Shown piece after piece: positions 54,231 to 64,000 of a stretch of DNA of 64,000 nucleotides; position 1 is the first letter of the stretch, and the number at the start of each line of letters is the position of its first letter. This DNA is from Selaginella moellendorffii (taxonomy: Eukaryota > Streptophyta > Lycopodiopsida > Selaginellales > Selaginellaceae). The position numbers were made by a program, and so were the translations under genes. Where the stretch lies: contig NW_003314337.1 of assembly GCF_000143415.4 (NCBI RefSeq), forward strand, positions 583,802 through 647,801. Reading direction: 5' to 3'. Below the pieces are notes generated by a model that saw nothing but the letters and a program-made list of their open reading frames with translations, had not been told where the DNA came from and made no database searches.

Positions 54231-54863
54231 CATGTTGATGATGTGCACCTCTTGAGGAGTCCTACTGAGGGTGCTCTGTGGTGTTCTTGACCATATAAAC
54301 TCCAAATGCTGGCCGAATCTAGAAACAAGGCACAACATTTTTCATAGTGAAAAGGTGACGAGAGTGTCAAGCAGTTGTTGAAGAACTGGCTCCGAAACAT
54401 GAATAGTTGTTGGTGAGATCTTAGGAGGAGAGGAAAATAGTGACTTGAAGGGGAGCTTACAAGCCACTCTCTGTGTCATTAGATTTTGTGCAGATAAAGA
54501 TTCATTCTCAACCGATGCTGGGGGATCTATGATAGGTTGAGCAGCTGCCTTCTTCTTCGCTTGGGCTCGAGTGGTTGCGGTTTGCTACTATTGTCTATAG
54601 AGTTCCTTAGCTACCAAAATCATGTTGACCGATGAGGCTAATGCTTTCCCTTTCCTTGATGAAGGGGCTGCCTCAATCACTCATTGCTCCAATTGCTCTT
54701 GGTATGTCTCTGGACCACTAAATGGTGTGGAGTTGTTAGTGAAGGGGCATTACTGGACACATTCAGAGGGTGGAGGCTAAAGCTTTATGTGAAACTTGAA
54801 GCAGCATTATGTGTTGTGTGTGTTCATCTTGTAGTGAGTGCACTAATAGGACTTGAATTAGTG

Positions 54864-55380
54864 TGTGAGACACAAATCCTTAAGCCCTAAAGTGGAGCTG
54901 AAAGGGTGCCATGTGGTAGTGTCTGAAGCAAAAGCCAAATAAGCATAACAAGTTTGGACTAAAAGCTTAGACTTGAAAAGTTGAGAGTAGAAGTGGAACT
55001 CCCAACGAAGGGCTCGAGGAGTCCAAGATGGATCTAAGATAGACCTGAGATGGAATCCAAGATGGACCCAAAATGGACCCAAAATGGAGTCCGAGATGAA
55101 CCTGAGATGGAGTTTGAGATGGACCTGAAATAGAGTCCAAGATGGAGTCTGAGATGGACCTGAGATGGAGTCCAAGATGGACCCGAAATGGAGTCTGAGA
55201 TGGAACTGAGATTGAGACCAAGAGAGAGACCGAGTCCGAGTCCGAAATCGAGACCGAGACCAAGACCAAGACTAAGTCTGAATCCGAGACCGAGACCAAG
55301 TCCAAGTCCGAAACCAAATACTAATACAGACTATTGGGTGAAAGCCCAAAGCAATCACGCCCCCCCCCCCCCCCAAAGTA
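54864..55380 (+). mobile_element. Diverged, truncated LTR
   Basis: Starts TGTGAGACACAAATCC and follows the family through a decayed minisatellite (about 55,020-55,320) and GTGAAAGCCCAAAGC. It breaks off after a 15-C run (55,360-55,374). The oldest-looking member by substitutions. Confidence 0.8.
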
Positions 55381-55459
55381 GGGAAAAAGTGGCTTTTACA
55401 AAAGAAAGGTGGTAATATATGTTTTTTTTGCAGCAATGATCGTTTAGTAATAATTTCAT

Positions 55460-56400
55460 TCTAGCTCGACAAGATGCTTGTGATGAGGAGCTAAAGGAAC
55501 TCTCATCAACAAAATGTCATATGATGGTAACTTTTTTCATCATTGCTTTTCTCATTCATATAACACTTTTATAGGTCCATTCTATTTCCCTAGTAACACA
55601 CTAAAGTATTATGGGTGTTTTTATTGGCTCTTACAATAAATTGTTGACATCTTTCATGGAAGACAACATAAATATGGACATATAGCATCAATTCAACTGT
55701 TGGTGCCAAAAGATATAAAGACCCTTACTTCCAATTGTAAACTTCATTCTCTTTGACTTTCCCAAAGGTCTTTTAGATGGGAAAGTTGAGGATTGGAAAT
55801 TTCTCACACCCAACCATATGTATGATGTGTTTCTCTTGTTAGAAAAACTTTTGCTTGAAGTTGGCTATATCATCTTTATCCTACCAAACAACCCCAATTG
55901 GATGTATGAGATTATGATGTATGCAGCAAAAGTTTGTTTTAAGTTGTTCTCCTCCAGATACATTATGGATCCTATTGGCATTGATACTACGGGTGTCCAA
56001 GACAAACTTGAAAAGGTCAGGTATTTCATATTTTTATCTAATTTCAAAAATTTATTATTTTCCAAGTTATGATATAGATCTATCATACCTTTTGCAAAAA
56101 CATGCATGACAAGTTTTGTAATAGCGTATTTTGCCTAGGTATAAAATTCCACAATCATTATACCCAATCTTGTGGATGATCAAATCTGTAGCACATTTCC
56201 TAGGTACCAATTTTGAACTCTATTAGTGATGCAAGTCTTGCTTGAGCTCTATTGCTGACCAAATGGTGTTTTGAATCATTGCATAACAAGTAACAATTCT
56301 ATGATAGACATAGCATGTGACTCTAGTAGGTTGGTGTTTACTATTGAAGACCATCATTTCTTCAAACGCTGGCTCAGAAGATTTTGTGAGCTACCTCCAA
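55460..56400 (+). pseudogene. Possible relic of a ParB/methylase-like gene (AT-rich)
   Basis: Plus-strand pieces in several frames: FILARQDACDEELKELS (near 55,460), NFILFDFPKGLLDGKVEDWK (near 55,740), then NHMYDVFLLLEKLLLEVGYI (from 55,815) and SRLVFTIEDHHFFKRWLRRF (near 56,330). The order is like an amino-methylase: DxPx-like loop, helix, GxxIFILP strand, terminal helix. Related in kind, not by close identity, to the cargo gene of the 12.7-kb element. Speculative; I do not see a ParB motif here. Confidence 0.3.
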
Positions 56401-59214
56401 CCTAAAAAAGGTAAATTATATTTATTAAGATTTCAAGACATGTTTAGTTCTATTTTATAAATCACTATCATCTTAAGTTTCTAGAGTTTGAGGCTTTGGA
56501 AGTTTTTTGGAGTATATAAAAGCTATAACTCAACAAATGTAAGGTGGATCTTCCCTACAATACCAGTATAAGAGGCATAGAAGGAACTGATATATTGATG
56601 ATGAAGCAAAAGAAAGTTAAATGCATCCTTACTTGAAATAAAAATCCTGGTATATGTCAAATGTCAATGATAGTGTCAGATCTCACAATTGCATATTGTC
56701 ATTCTCACTTGTAACCATCACTCTATAGTGCTTGTGTGTTGCAATATCATCCTTTTAACATCTTGTAAACAATTATATATGATGTGATAGCATTATTTGT
56801 GCAGCAGTTATAGTAGTGAAAACTATTCAAGCCCATAGAAATGAATTCTTGACCCAAGACAGAAAGGCATATTGAGCACCTTAAAATCAAACTCTCAATG
56901 AATTCACTAGTTCCCATTAAATCAAGAATAAACTCTTTTAACTCCCCATCATTGATTTTGACCTCCACATCTAGAATATGATAAATTAGGATATCTATTT
57001 CTATGAAGAGGTTAGAATGAGAAGATGATCCAAACAATAGTGCCAAAAGAAGAATGGGAATGTGAAAGATGATTATTGCATAGATAAGAGAACTTATATG
57101 TTTTCTGCTTTAAGTCATTCCTAAATTGAACACTATGCTTCAGATCTAGACAAAAATTTCTTTTCAAGACAAATTTCTCCTCAGCATCTTCACTTATGGT
57201 TAATACAAGTCTCTGAGCTTGTATGATAGATTTTTGAGCTTTGCAATATATTTCAAAAAATTTAAGATTGTTTGAGGCTATTTCACCTTTTTAGACAAAA
57301 CCTTCTTCTAATATCTCTAAGCATGTTTTAGTTCTTTAGAGATCAAAGTGACGGTAAAAGTGTCTCCAAAACTAACACCTACACCTAGCAACAAGCTTTA
57401 TATTTCTCTGTTCCACGTTTATAGCATAAAGCCTCTCAATTGCTTTGTCTGACAAAAGCTCAATTAACACAAGGGGTGATCTGTATGTTCCAAACATAGA
57501 TGGAAAATAATCATTAGGTGGGAATTCTCTCCTATGAGGAGGTACGTACATTTATGAATTATGTCTCACAAAGGGTGGTTCACATTTTGAAAAGGGTGTT
57601 TCATGCCTAAAGTGATGAGTATTTCCCTTACCAATTGAGTGTGTGAAAAGCAGATTTTCATGCCTATTCACTTGTATATTTGCTCTTTGTTTATGCCTCA
57701 TTCAAGGGATATGTGGTGTGTTTCATATAATTGCCCTTGATTTCTCTCTATAGAGCTAGATGTAATGTGAGTGCTCTCAAAATTTATAAAAGAATAACAC
57801 CTTTCACATTGAGCAGTGTTTATAAACTCTCTATGTATAAAAGATGAGCCTTGCTTAATTCACCTAGATGTACTAGGAATAGAACGGTTTTAACGGTTAA
57901 ATTGGTTCGTGATAATGATTTCCAAATTTTTGACTTGTACGTCTTATTTGAGTCTCGTAGGCTCTTACAATATGCGTAGAAGACTTAAACTCGGGATAAA
58001 TCTACTTTCAAACTGTGTCTAAGTAATACTTTAAGCTAAAGGATCTTGGATTAAAGCTTTGAGACAGCATAATGTTTTAATTGTAATTTTGCCTTTGTTA
58101 AAACCTCATAAGATTTGGGTGAATAGTTCTCTAATTTGTTCTACACTAAAGTTGGCTCTAACTCTTTTTAAGTTGGAGTTGAAGACAAAAGTTACAAGTG
58201 CCCAATTTTCTTGCTTGTATATGCTTAAAAAAATTGTAATACACTGCTGAAAAATATATTTTTTAAAAACCCAAGTGAGAACTTGCTTAGAAGGAAAGAA
58301 TTTTACAGTAGTTGTTTATGTTTTCCACATCAAATAAATGTCATTCCTTCTTCTTTTGGATTTTTCTCAAGAAATTACTGTCGAAACAATTTACACTTAA
58401 GTTTCTTGGTAATGTATAAAATCTATGGCTTGTGTGACGGTTGAAGAACTGTCTCTCTTGCTTTGTCTAAACACTAAGCCACTACAATAGCAAAAAGAGC
58501 TCCTTCGTTCAGTATTGTCTGGGCTCAAAACCTCTACAATCACTGAAAAAATCTACTTGTGATTCCTAGTATTGGGCACGTTTGGAATTCACAAGTGATT
58601 TTCTCTTGACTATTTTCCAAGCCAAAGAGTGACAGTTTATCCCACCATAATTGCCAAAAGTGAGTAAGGCTTTTTCTGCATATACTCATATTCTAGCCCC
58701 TACCTACAAAATAGTGACAAACAAACAAAGACGAGAACATAGAAGAAGAAGAAGAGAATAGAACTCAGCTTTGAACCCCAAAGATGTGAGCAAAGATAAG
58801 CATATGTCACTCTTTTAACTTTACTTTGCACAAACAGTCATATGCGGGAAAAAAGATGGTTAATTCAATACAAATGCATACAACAGTGAGTGGGGGTTAT
58901 TTTCTAACACGTCTAAATGCTACTTATTCACTACATGATTTTATAACTATTCCTAACTGTTTTTCACTTAAGTCGGGTCTTTTTTCTTTGGATGCCTAAA
59001 CTTATGCGTAACTCTCTTTCTTCTTCTACTTTACCTAGGAAGATATACAAAATAAAACATTTACTTCTTCATCAATCCAATAAGCAACAATCACTAGCTG
59101 AGGAAAATATAAGAAAAGTCTCTACTCTTGACTATTGCTCTTGAAGGTATATAATAAACACATATAATATTGTAATATTACAGTTTATAACTATTGACTT
59201 AATTCTTTATTATC
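56401..59214. other. AT-rich stretch, nothing recognised
   Basis: Only short frames. No domain, repeat array or RNA gene can be supported. Confidence 0.4.
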
Positions 59215-59655
59215 AGGTGTTGTCAAGTTGTAAGAAGAGATGAAAATTTTAATGCAAGGAGTTCAATATGGAATTAATGTTGGAAAGACTATCGAGAATT
59301 TATTTTCAAAGCTCTTTCCCATGCTATAATACGTTCAGAAAACTTCGATAAAGATTTTGGTATGGTTTTTAATGTATGTATTATATGTGCCAAAGCATGG
59401 TGTATTATACATGATTTTAGTAAATTCACTTTTTATCAAGTTAAAATGGAGTGGAATGGTTCTGTAACTCGAGCTTTTCATGGCAACTCAGGTCAAGACA
59501 AATCCCAACAAAACACAATAGTATTACAAGAATTATTTTCAACATTTGTGGATGTTAATAGTGATAAAATGCCCTATAAATCAAGTACAACACTTGAAGG
59601 GATTCAAGATACTCAAAAGGTTCTTCCCATCTTTAAACAAATTGTAATCTCCTGA
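59215..59655 (+). pseudogene. Relic of a DDE-like transposase related to the one at 16.2-19.3 kb
   Basis: REFIFKALSHA...GMVF followed by IICAKAWCIIHDFSKFTFYQ, then AFHGNSGQDKSQQN and GIQDTQKVLPIFKQIVI, aligns in order with RNFVYEALRSS...GMVF, LVCMKAWRIIYGVPRTTFYR, AVHGNDGTHKTRGH and GTRDTQRVLPSMYTKGAI of the element transposase (its HTH-like region). DNA identity is low and composition is much more AT-rich, so this is an old, separate lineage. At least one stop upstream; the DDE core is absent. Confidence 0.65.
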
Positions 59656-59716
59656 GTTTGGACTTCCCGGGAAGTCACCCAACCTAGTACTATTCAAACC
59701 CAATGACGCTTAACCC
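59652..59716 (-). pseudogene. 5S rRNA-derived fragment (3' half)
   Basis: On the minus strand the order is GTTAAGCG, TAGTACTAGG, TTGGGTGACTTCCCGGGAAG, TCC: the 3' half of plant 5S rRNA with a few changes. The 5' half, including the box A region, is missing. It may be a 5S pseudogene or part of a 5S-bearing retroelement (Cassandra-type LTRs carry 5S sequence). Confidence 0.75.
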
Positions 59717-59859
59717 CAAATATCCCAAAACCCTCAACCGATTGAAAAAGGGGGTGCATTCTTGTTCATGGGCCCTTTCCCTTTATATTTGAACCCCATG
59801 GATCGTCTCTCAAGTCGTTTTCTTTGGTTGCTTACACCAACGTCCAGTAATTAATCCAA

Positions 59860-60130
59860 CACTTTATAAACATCATGAACTTGCTCCTCCCACATCCCCT
59901 CCAAGTGGATCAAGACATCATCAAGGAAGTCAATAGTCACCTCCGGCATATTGCAAAAAACTTTGTCCATCATCTATTGGAAAGTTGTTGGAGCATTGTT
60001 CAAACTAAACGGCATCACCAAGAACTCATACAAACCAAACACTATATGAAAAGTAGTCTTAGAAATATCTTCTTCGGCCATCAGTACTTACTAATACCCA
60101 AAAGCAAGATCTAGCTTGGTGAACTAACAA
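59860..60130 (-). pseudogene. Ty3/gypsy reverse transcriptase fragment (second copy)
   Basis: Nearly parallel to 62,190-62,460 but more diverged. It contains the region around the catalytic Asp motif (complement of AAGTCAATAG...CATC). Placed after the integrase, so the order is rearranged. Confidence 0.6.
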
Positions 60131-60150
60131 CTTTGCCCCAGATGATCCAA

Positions 60151-61391
60151 CTAGATATCATGTCGAACCTCATAAACTTGTGGTCTAACTTGCTGCAACA
60201 CCCAATATGGTCTTTTCCACTGAGCAAGGAGCCCCTTAGATAAACCACATACCGTACGATGGGGAAAACAGACTAACACCAAATCATCCACTTTATACTC
60301 CGCAGGTGGATGATGATAGGAGTTGTAGCGCCATTGTTGTCCCACTTGTACGCAGCCTAAGTGTTTGGCAAACTCTGCTCGGATAAGTGGAAGAATGCTC
60401 GTCAAATACTAATCCCATAACCTAGCATTAGCAGCTCGTGGCAATCGCGAAGTAAACCCAACTCCGTTAGTAATATTGGATCATGGTAAAACACTAATAG
60501 AACTCTACACCCCTGTGATATATGCATATTGAAGAGATAGCAAATAACCATCCCAATTAGAATGCTGAAAGTTCACGTACTTTATGATCATTCCTTTGAA
60601 CATCCGAATGAGCCATTCCACCAAACCATTTGACTGTGAATGATAATCACTCGTGAAAGTATGGCGTATCCCCAACCAAGACGTCAAAACATGAAATGCC
60701 TCAGCCATAAATGCGGGACTATTATTCGAAAGAATCTACTCTGGACAATATTGCTGGAACACCACTCGATTAAGGAAGAAGTATCCAACAATACTTGCAA
60801 AGGTGCTAGCAAAAGCACCAAGTTCCACCTAATGAGTCAAATAATCAAAAGTAATAATAGCATATTCATTGATAGCAATCGATCATGGAAAAGGTCCCAT
60901 AAGATCAAATGCCACTAACTCAAATGGAAGGGAAATTGTAATTGACTCTAACCATCCTTCTGCAGCACGAGGAGGAGTATTATGAGCTTGGCACCAAATG
61001 CAGCTATGCACATGCTAGATAACATCACATTGCATCTCCAGCTAATAAAAAGACCTACGCAGCTTCTCGATCAAACGATGATGTCCCATATGCTTGCCTA
61101 GAACAAGAGAATCATAATAGGTATGGAGAAACCGTGGAATAAAGATGGAAGGCACTACCAGCCGTAAAGGATCATCAAGATCTGTCCTTACAAAATATAG
61201 AAAGTTGTCTTTAAGGCAATACTGAGAATGTAAATGCCAGAATGGCAAGTTATAGGATTCTCAAACCAATCTTGAAGCCTTCGAATCCATGGCTCAATCT
61301 TTTGAGGCTCGTAAACCTCATCAAGAGAAGGTAGATCTTGCTCTGCACCTTGTGGACACTGAACATCAAGTACAGCAACCGCCAATGGCAC
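60151..61391 (-). pseudogene. Ty3/gypsy integrase, degenerate
   Basis: Minus strand, high to low: the zinc-binding region (near 61,080, KHMGHHRLIEKLRRSFY), core pieces (MAEAFHVLTSWLGIRHTFTS at 60,708-60,650, YHSQSNGLVEW) and the C-terminal part (YNSYHHPPAEYKVDDLVLVC...LLAQWKRPYWVLQQV at 60,330-60,180). Several stops. Confidence 0.75.
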
Positions 61392-61570
61392 AGAATCCTC
61401 ATCTAAAAATCCACAGATGCTGGAACAATAGACTCATTAGAAACATGAGAAGGAAGAGGAGCTTAAGAAAGGGCATTAGCATCATCCATAAAACTCCCCG
61501 GGTGATGAACATCAAAATCATATATTTGAAACTTTAAAGCCCACCAAGTAGTATGACCAACCAAATTCTT

Positions 61571-62068
61571 TCACTTCAATAATGAAGTAATGGTAGCATG
61601 ATCACCTTCAAGTAACATCCAAGAACCATGTAGATATGTATGAAGTTTCTCAAAACCCCAAACTCCTGCTAAACACTCCTTCTTTGTCATGGAGTAGTTC
61701 ACCTCTACTGGTTGTAATGTACAGCTTATATGCGCAATGGGATGGCACTGACCAAGCACACTCGAGCTCTCTTGCATCAACACACCTCGAAGACCAATAT
61801 CAGAAGCATCCACGTGCAAAATAAAAGGTTGAGTGTAGTCAGGATATACCAAAACTAGAGGAGTCGTCAATAGCTCTTTGAGATCCACGAACACCAGCTC
61901 ACAATCCAGAGACCAAATGAAAGATGATGTTGATGACTTCAGTAACCCTCGTAACGGGGCAGTGCGATCAGAAAGATGATCCACAAAACGACCGAAATAC
62001 TGCACCTTGCCTAGGAAGCGCTGTACATCATTCACACACTTCAGAGTACAGAACTTTAGAACAGCCAC
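61571..62068 (-). pseudogene. Ty3/gypsy RNase H and RT connection
   Basis: 165-codon open stretch: FLGKVQYFGRFVDHLSDRTA (RT thumb/connection), FILHVDASDIGLRGVL (RNase H with the first Asp) and MTKKECLAGVWGFEKLHTYL. Lies between the RT and integrase pieces in the right order for one minus-strand element. Confidence 0.8.
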
Positions 62069-62086
62069 AAGTTTGTCAGGATCAAC

Positions 62087-62470
62087 TTACAAACCCTCAC
62101 AAGAAATACAGTACCCAAGATAGGTTGTGTCCTTAGTCCCAAACACACACTTCAACCGCTTTAACTTTAAACCAATGTCTTGTACCCAATCTAACACTTT
62201 ACAAACATCACGAACATGCTCTTCCCATGTCCCCTCCAAGTGGATCAACACATCATTAATGAAGTCAACAATCACCTCAGGCATATCACAAAGAACCTCG
62301 TCCATCATCCGCTAGAAAGTTGTTGGAGCATTGTTCAAACTAAATGGTATCACCAAGAACTTGTACAAACCAAACAGTGTACGAAAAGAAATCTTAAAAA
62401 TATCTTCTTCAGCCATCGATACTTGCCAATACCCAAAAGCAAGATCTAGCTTGGTGAACTAATGAATTCA
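62087..62470 (-). pseudogene. Ty3/gypsy reverse transcriptase fragment
   Basis: VIVDFINDVLIHLEGTWEEH (FxND in place of the usual YxDD) and LKRLKCVFGTKDTTYLGYCI. The altered catalytic motif and stops show it is dead. Confidence 0.75.
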
Positions 62471-62499
62471 CCCCAAACAATCCAAGAGATCAGAAGTGT

Positions 62500-62895
62500 G
62501 AGAAAGAGGGTACATATTTGGGATTGTCACTTTGTTTAACGGATAATATATTACCAACGGAGCTGAGTTTACCTTCAAGATGGCCACGAGCTGCCGATGC
62601 TAGGTCGTGGGATCGGTATTTGACGAGCATTCTTCCATTTATCTTAGCAGAGTCTACCGAACACTTAAGCTGCGTACAAGTGGGACAACAATGGCACTAC
62701 AACTCCCATCATCATCCACCTGTGAAGTACAAAGTGGATGATTTGGTGTTAGTCTGTTTTCCCCATCTTACAGTATGTGGTTTATCTAAGGGGCTCCTTG
62801 CTCAGTGGAAAAGACTATATCAGGTGTTGCGGCAAGTTGGACCACAAGTTTATAAGATTCGGCATGATGTCCAACAGACCAATAAAAAAGTTTGA
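62500..62895 (+). pseudogene. Ty3/gypsy integrase C-terminal part, opposite strand
   Basis: Open for 125 codons on the plus strand: DARSWDRYLTSILPF, QQWHYNSHHHPPVKYKVDD, LVLVCFPHLTVCGLSKGLLA, QWKRLYQVLRQVGPQVYKIR. It faces away from the element at 59.9-62.5 kb, so a separate fragment. Confidence 0.75.
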
Positions 62896-63912
62896 AGTGT
62901 CAGGGCAAAAAGGAGAAAACAAGAAAAATTGAGGAAAAATAATTGTGGAAGAAGAAAAAGTGGATAAAGAAGCATAAGAAAAGGAATTTGCAACAACTGG
63001 CAATGCAAAAATGGGGAAATTAGAAGAACATGTGCTTAACGCTTGGAAAATAGGGGACTTCCTATCATAAAATACTTTAGCTACCACAATATAAATAAAA
63101 GATTCACATTGCTCAACCTCCTTAACACACAACTCAACACTTGAGACGGGAAAATCAATAACAACATCCACACTCTCAAGGGAATATATAAATTCCTCAA
63201 CAGCAACAGTAAAGCAAAGGCTCTCAGTGGCACTCACAAGTGGGGACATGCATTCAACCCGAAACTCTGGCTAAAGTGACTCAACCCTTGGAATAGGGGA
63301 ATACTCAACACTAGAACTAATCAAAGATTCTGTCAACGAAACAAAAGCAAGATTCTCAATTTCATGGATACACTCAACATCCAAATTAGTATAAGGAGGA
63401 CAAAAAACACTCAACTCAACACTGGATTGAGAATAAGAATCATGAGAGTCACAAATAAACGACATGCTAGGAGAATAAAACACTGTAGATGAGGAAGAAA
63501 TACTAGGAACATGAAAAGGTGGTTCAGGCCGAGAAATAAGAAAAGGTTGGGAAAAAATAAAAGGGAAAGAGAAAGGATCAGATGGCAAATTGAAATATTG
63601 ATATCTATCCTGCAAAATCTTCACTTCATTTCCAAAGCTATCTCCATAATATTCAAGCTTATCATCACACTCTAGAATCCACTCAAGTTCGTACACATTG
63701 TCTTTTTATAAACTTGATCCTCAAACATTCTCCAAAAACTGGATTGCATCATCTATAGCTCGCCAATCAATATCATGATCACACTCCATATCAACGAGAG
63801 ATGGTAGAACACCGAGAATAGTGTAAGCCACAAATTTTTCCTTTCCAATTTGCCAGCTTACCTTGTCTATCCGTCCAACACTGCCTTGGCTTTTGCTAAG
63901 TTCCCTCGCCAA
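62896..63912 (-). other. Long minus-strand frames, uncharacterised
   Basis: Frames of 63 (63,912-63,721), 141 (63,696-63,271) and 144 codons (63,249-62,815). The last two are in one frame, split by a single TAG (63,273-63,271). Composition is Ser/Phe/Glu-rich, with no domain I know. Antisense to the tail of a plus-strand integrase fragment and next to an LTR end, a position where some plant gypsy elements carry antisense ORFs. The first frame overlaps the LTR end and is probably chance. Confidence 0.3.
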
Positions 63913-64000
63913 GGTTCCCGCTTATGGTACCAGCTCCTACTTGGTCCTACTTGGTTTCAGCTACTCACTGCATGAGCAACGGAGTGTTATCCGTCCATCC
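63822..64000 (-). mobile_element. LTR 3' end (minus strand), cut by the window edge
   Basis: TGTAAGCCACAAATTTTTCC is the complement of an LTR end. The first ~42 bp are identical to the complement of the LTR fragment ending at 46,319. Confidence 0.6.

Noticed and set aside
63721-63912. 63-codon frame reading SKSQGSVGRIDKVSW
   Set aside because: It runs across an LTR end shared with 46,319, so at least half of it is LTR sequence.
1-64000. CRISPR array or prokaryotic operon
   Set aside because: The dispersed palindromes are not evenly spaced and lack spacers; introns, LINEs and LTRs show a plant nuclear genome.

Overview
Plant nuclear DNA, almost entirely built of transposable elements. A run of plant-type telomere units (TTTAGGG), a plant L1-type LINE with a DUF4283/CCHC ORF1, Ty3/gypsy relics and GT-AG mini-introns all point to a streptophyte with a repeat-rich genome (non-seed plant or charophyte-like by impression only). 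I cannot name the species. No tRNA gene, CRISPR array or bacterial operon was seen.

Layout. (1) 1-3,646: right end of a large DNA element, with a decayed copy of its cargo gene. (2) 3,647-15,562: spacer with a Ty3/gypsy integrase relic and a nest of solo LTRs (6,322-11,954), two of which have perfect 5-bp target-site duplications, followed by a degenerate stretch that may be LTR-element interior. (3) 15,563-28,257: what looks like a complete 12.7-kb copy of the same DNA element. It is bounded by 24-bp terminal inverted repeats and carries two divergent genes: a DDE-like transposase on the minus strand, and on the plus strand a many-exon gene encoding a ParB-like domain, a DNA-methylase-like domain, acidic and repeat regions and an FCP1/NIF-like phosphatase domain. 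About 25 copies of a 22-bp palindrome are scattered through this element (7 more in copy 1), and many of them sit inside 38-54-nt introns. (4) 28,258-45,991: head-to-tail array of five copies of one LINE, all on the minus strand. One copy (34,046-42,057) is close to full length. (5) 45,992-64,000: AT-rich graveyard of gypsy fragments, one clean solo LTR with its TSD, a 5S rRNA-derived fragment, and very diverged relics that look related to the two genes of the 12.7-kb element.

How it works together (inference). The 12.7-kb unit looks like a self-contained transposon: ends, transposase, and a chromatin- or DNA-modifying cargo protein, with the palindrome as a possible binding site or intron-forming unit. 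Both cargo copies are damaged, each in a different place: two TAG codons and a lost splice donor in copy 1, a 38-bp exon deletion in copy 2. The nonsense changes that can be polarised against an intact relative are C-to-T, mostly CAG to TAG, as expected if these repeats were methylated at CHG/CG sites.
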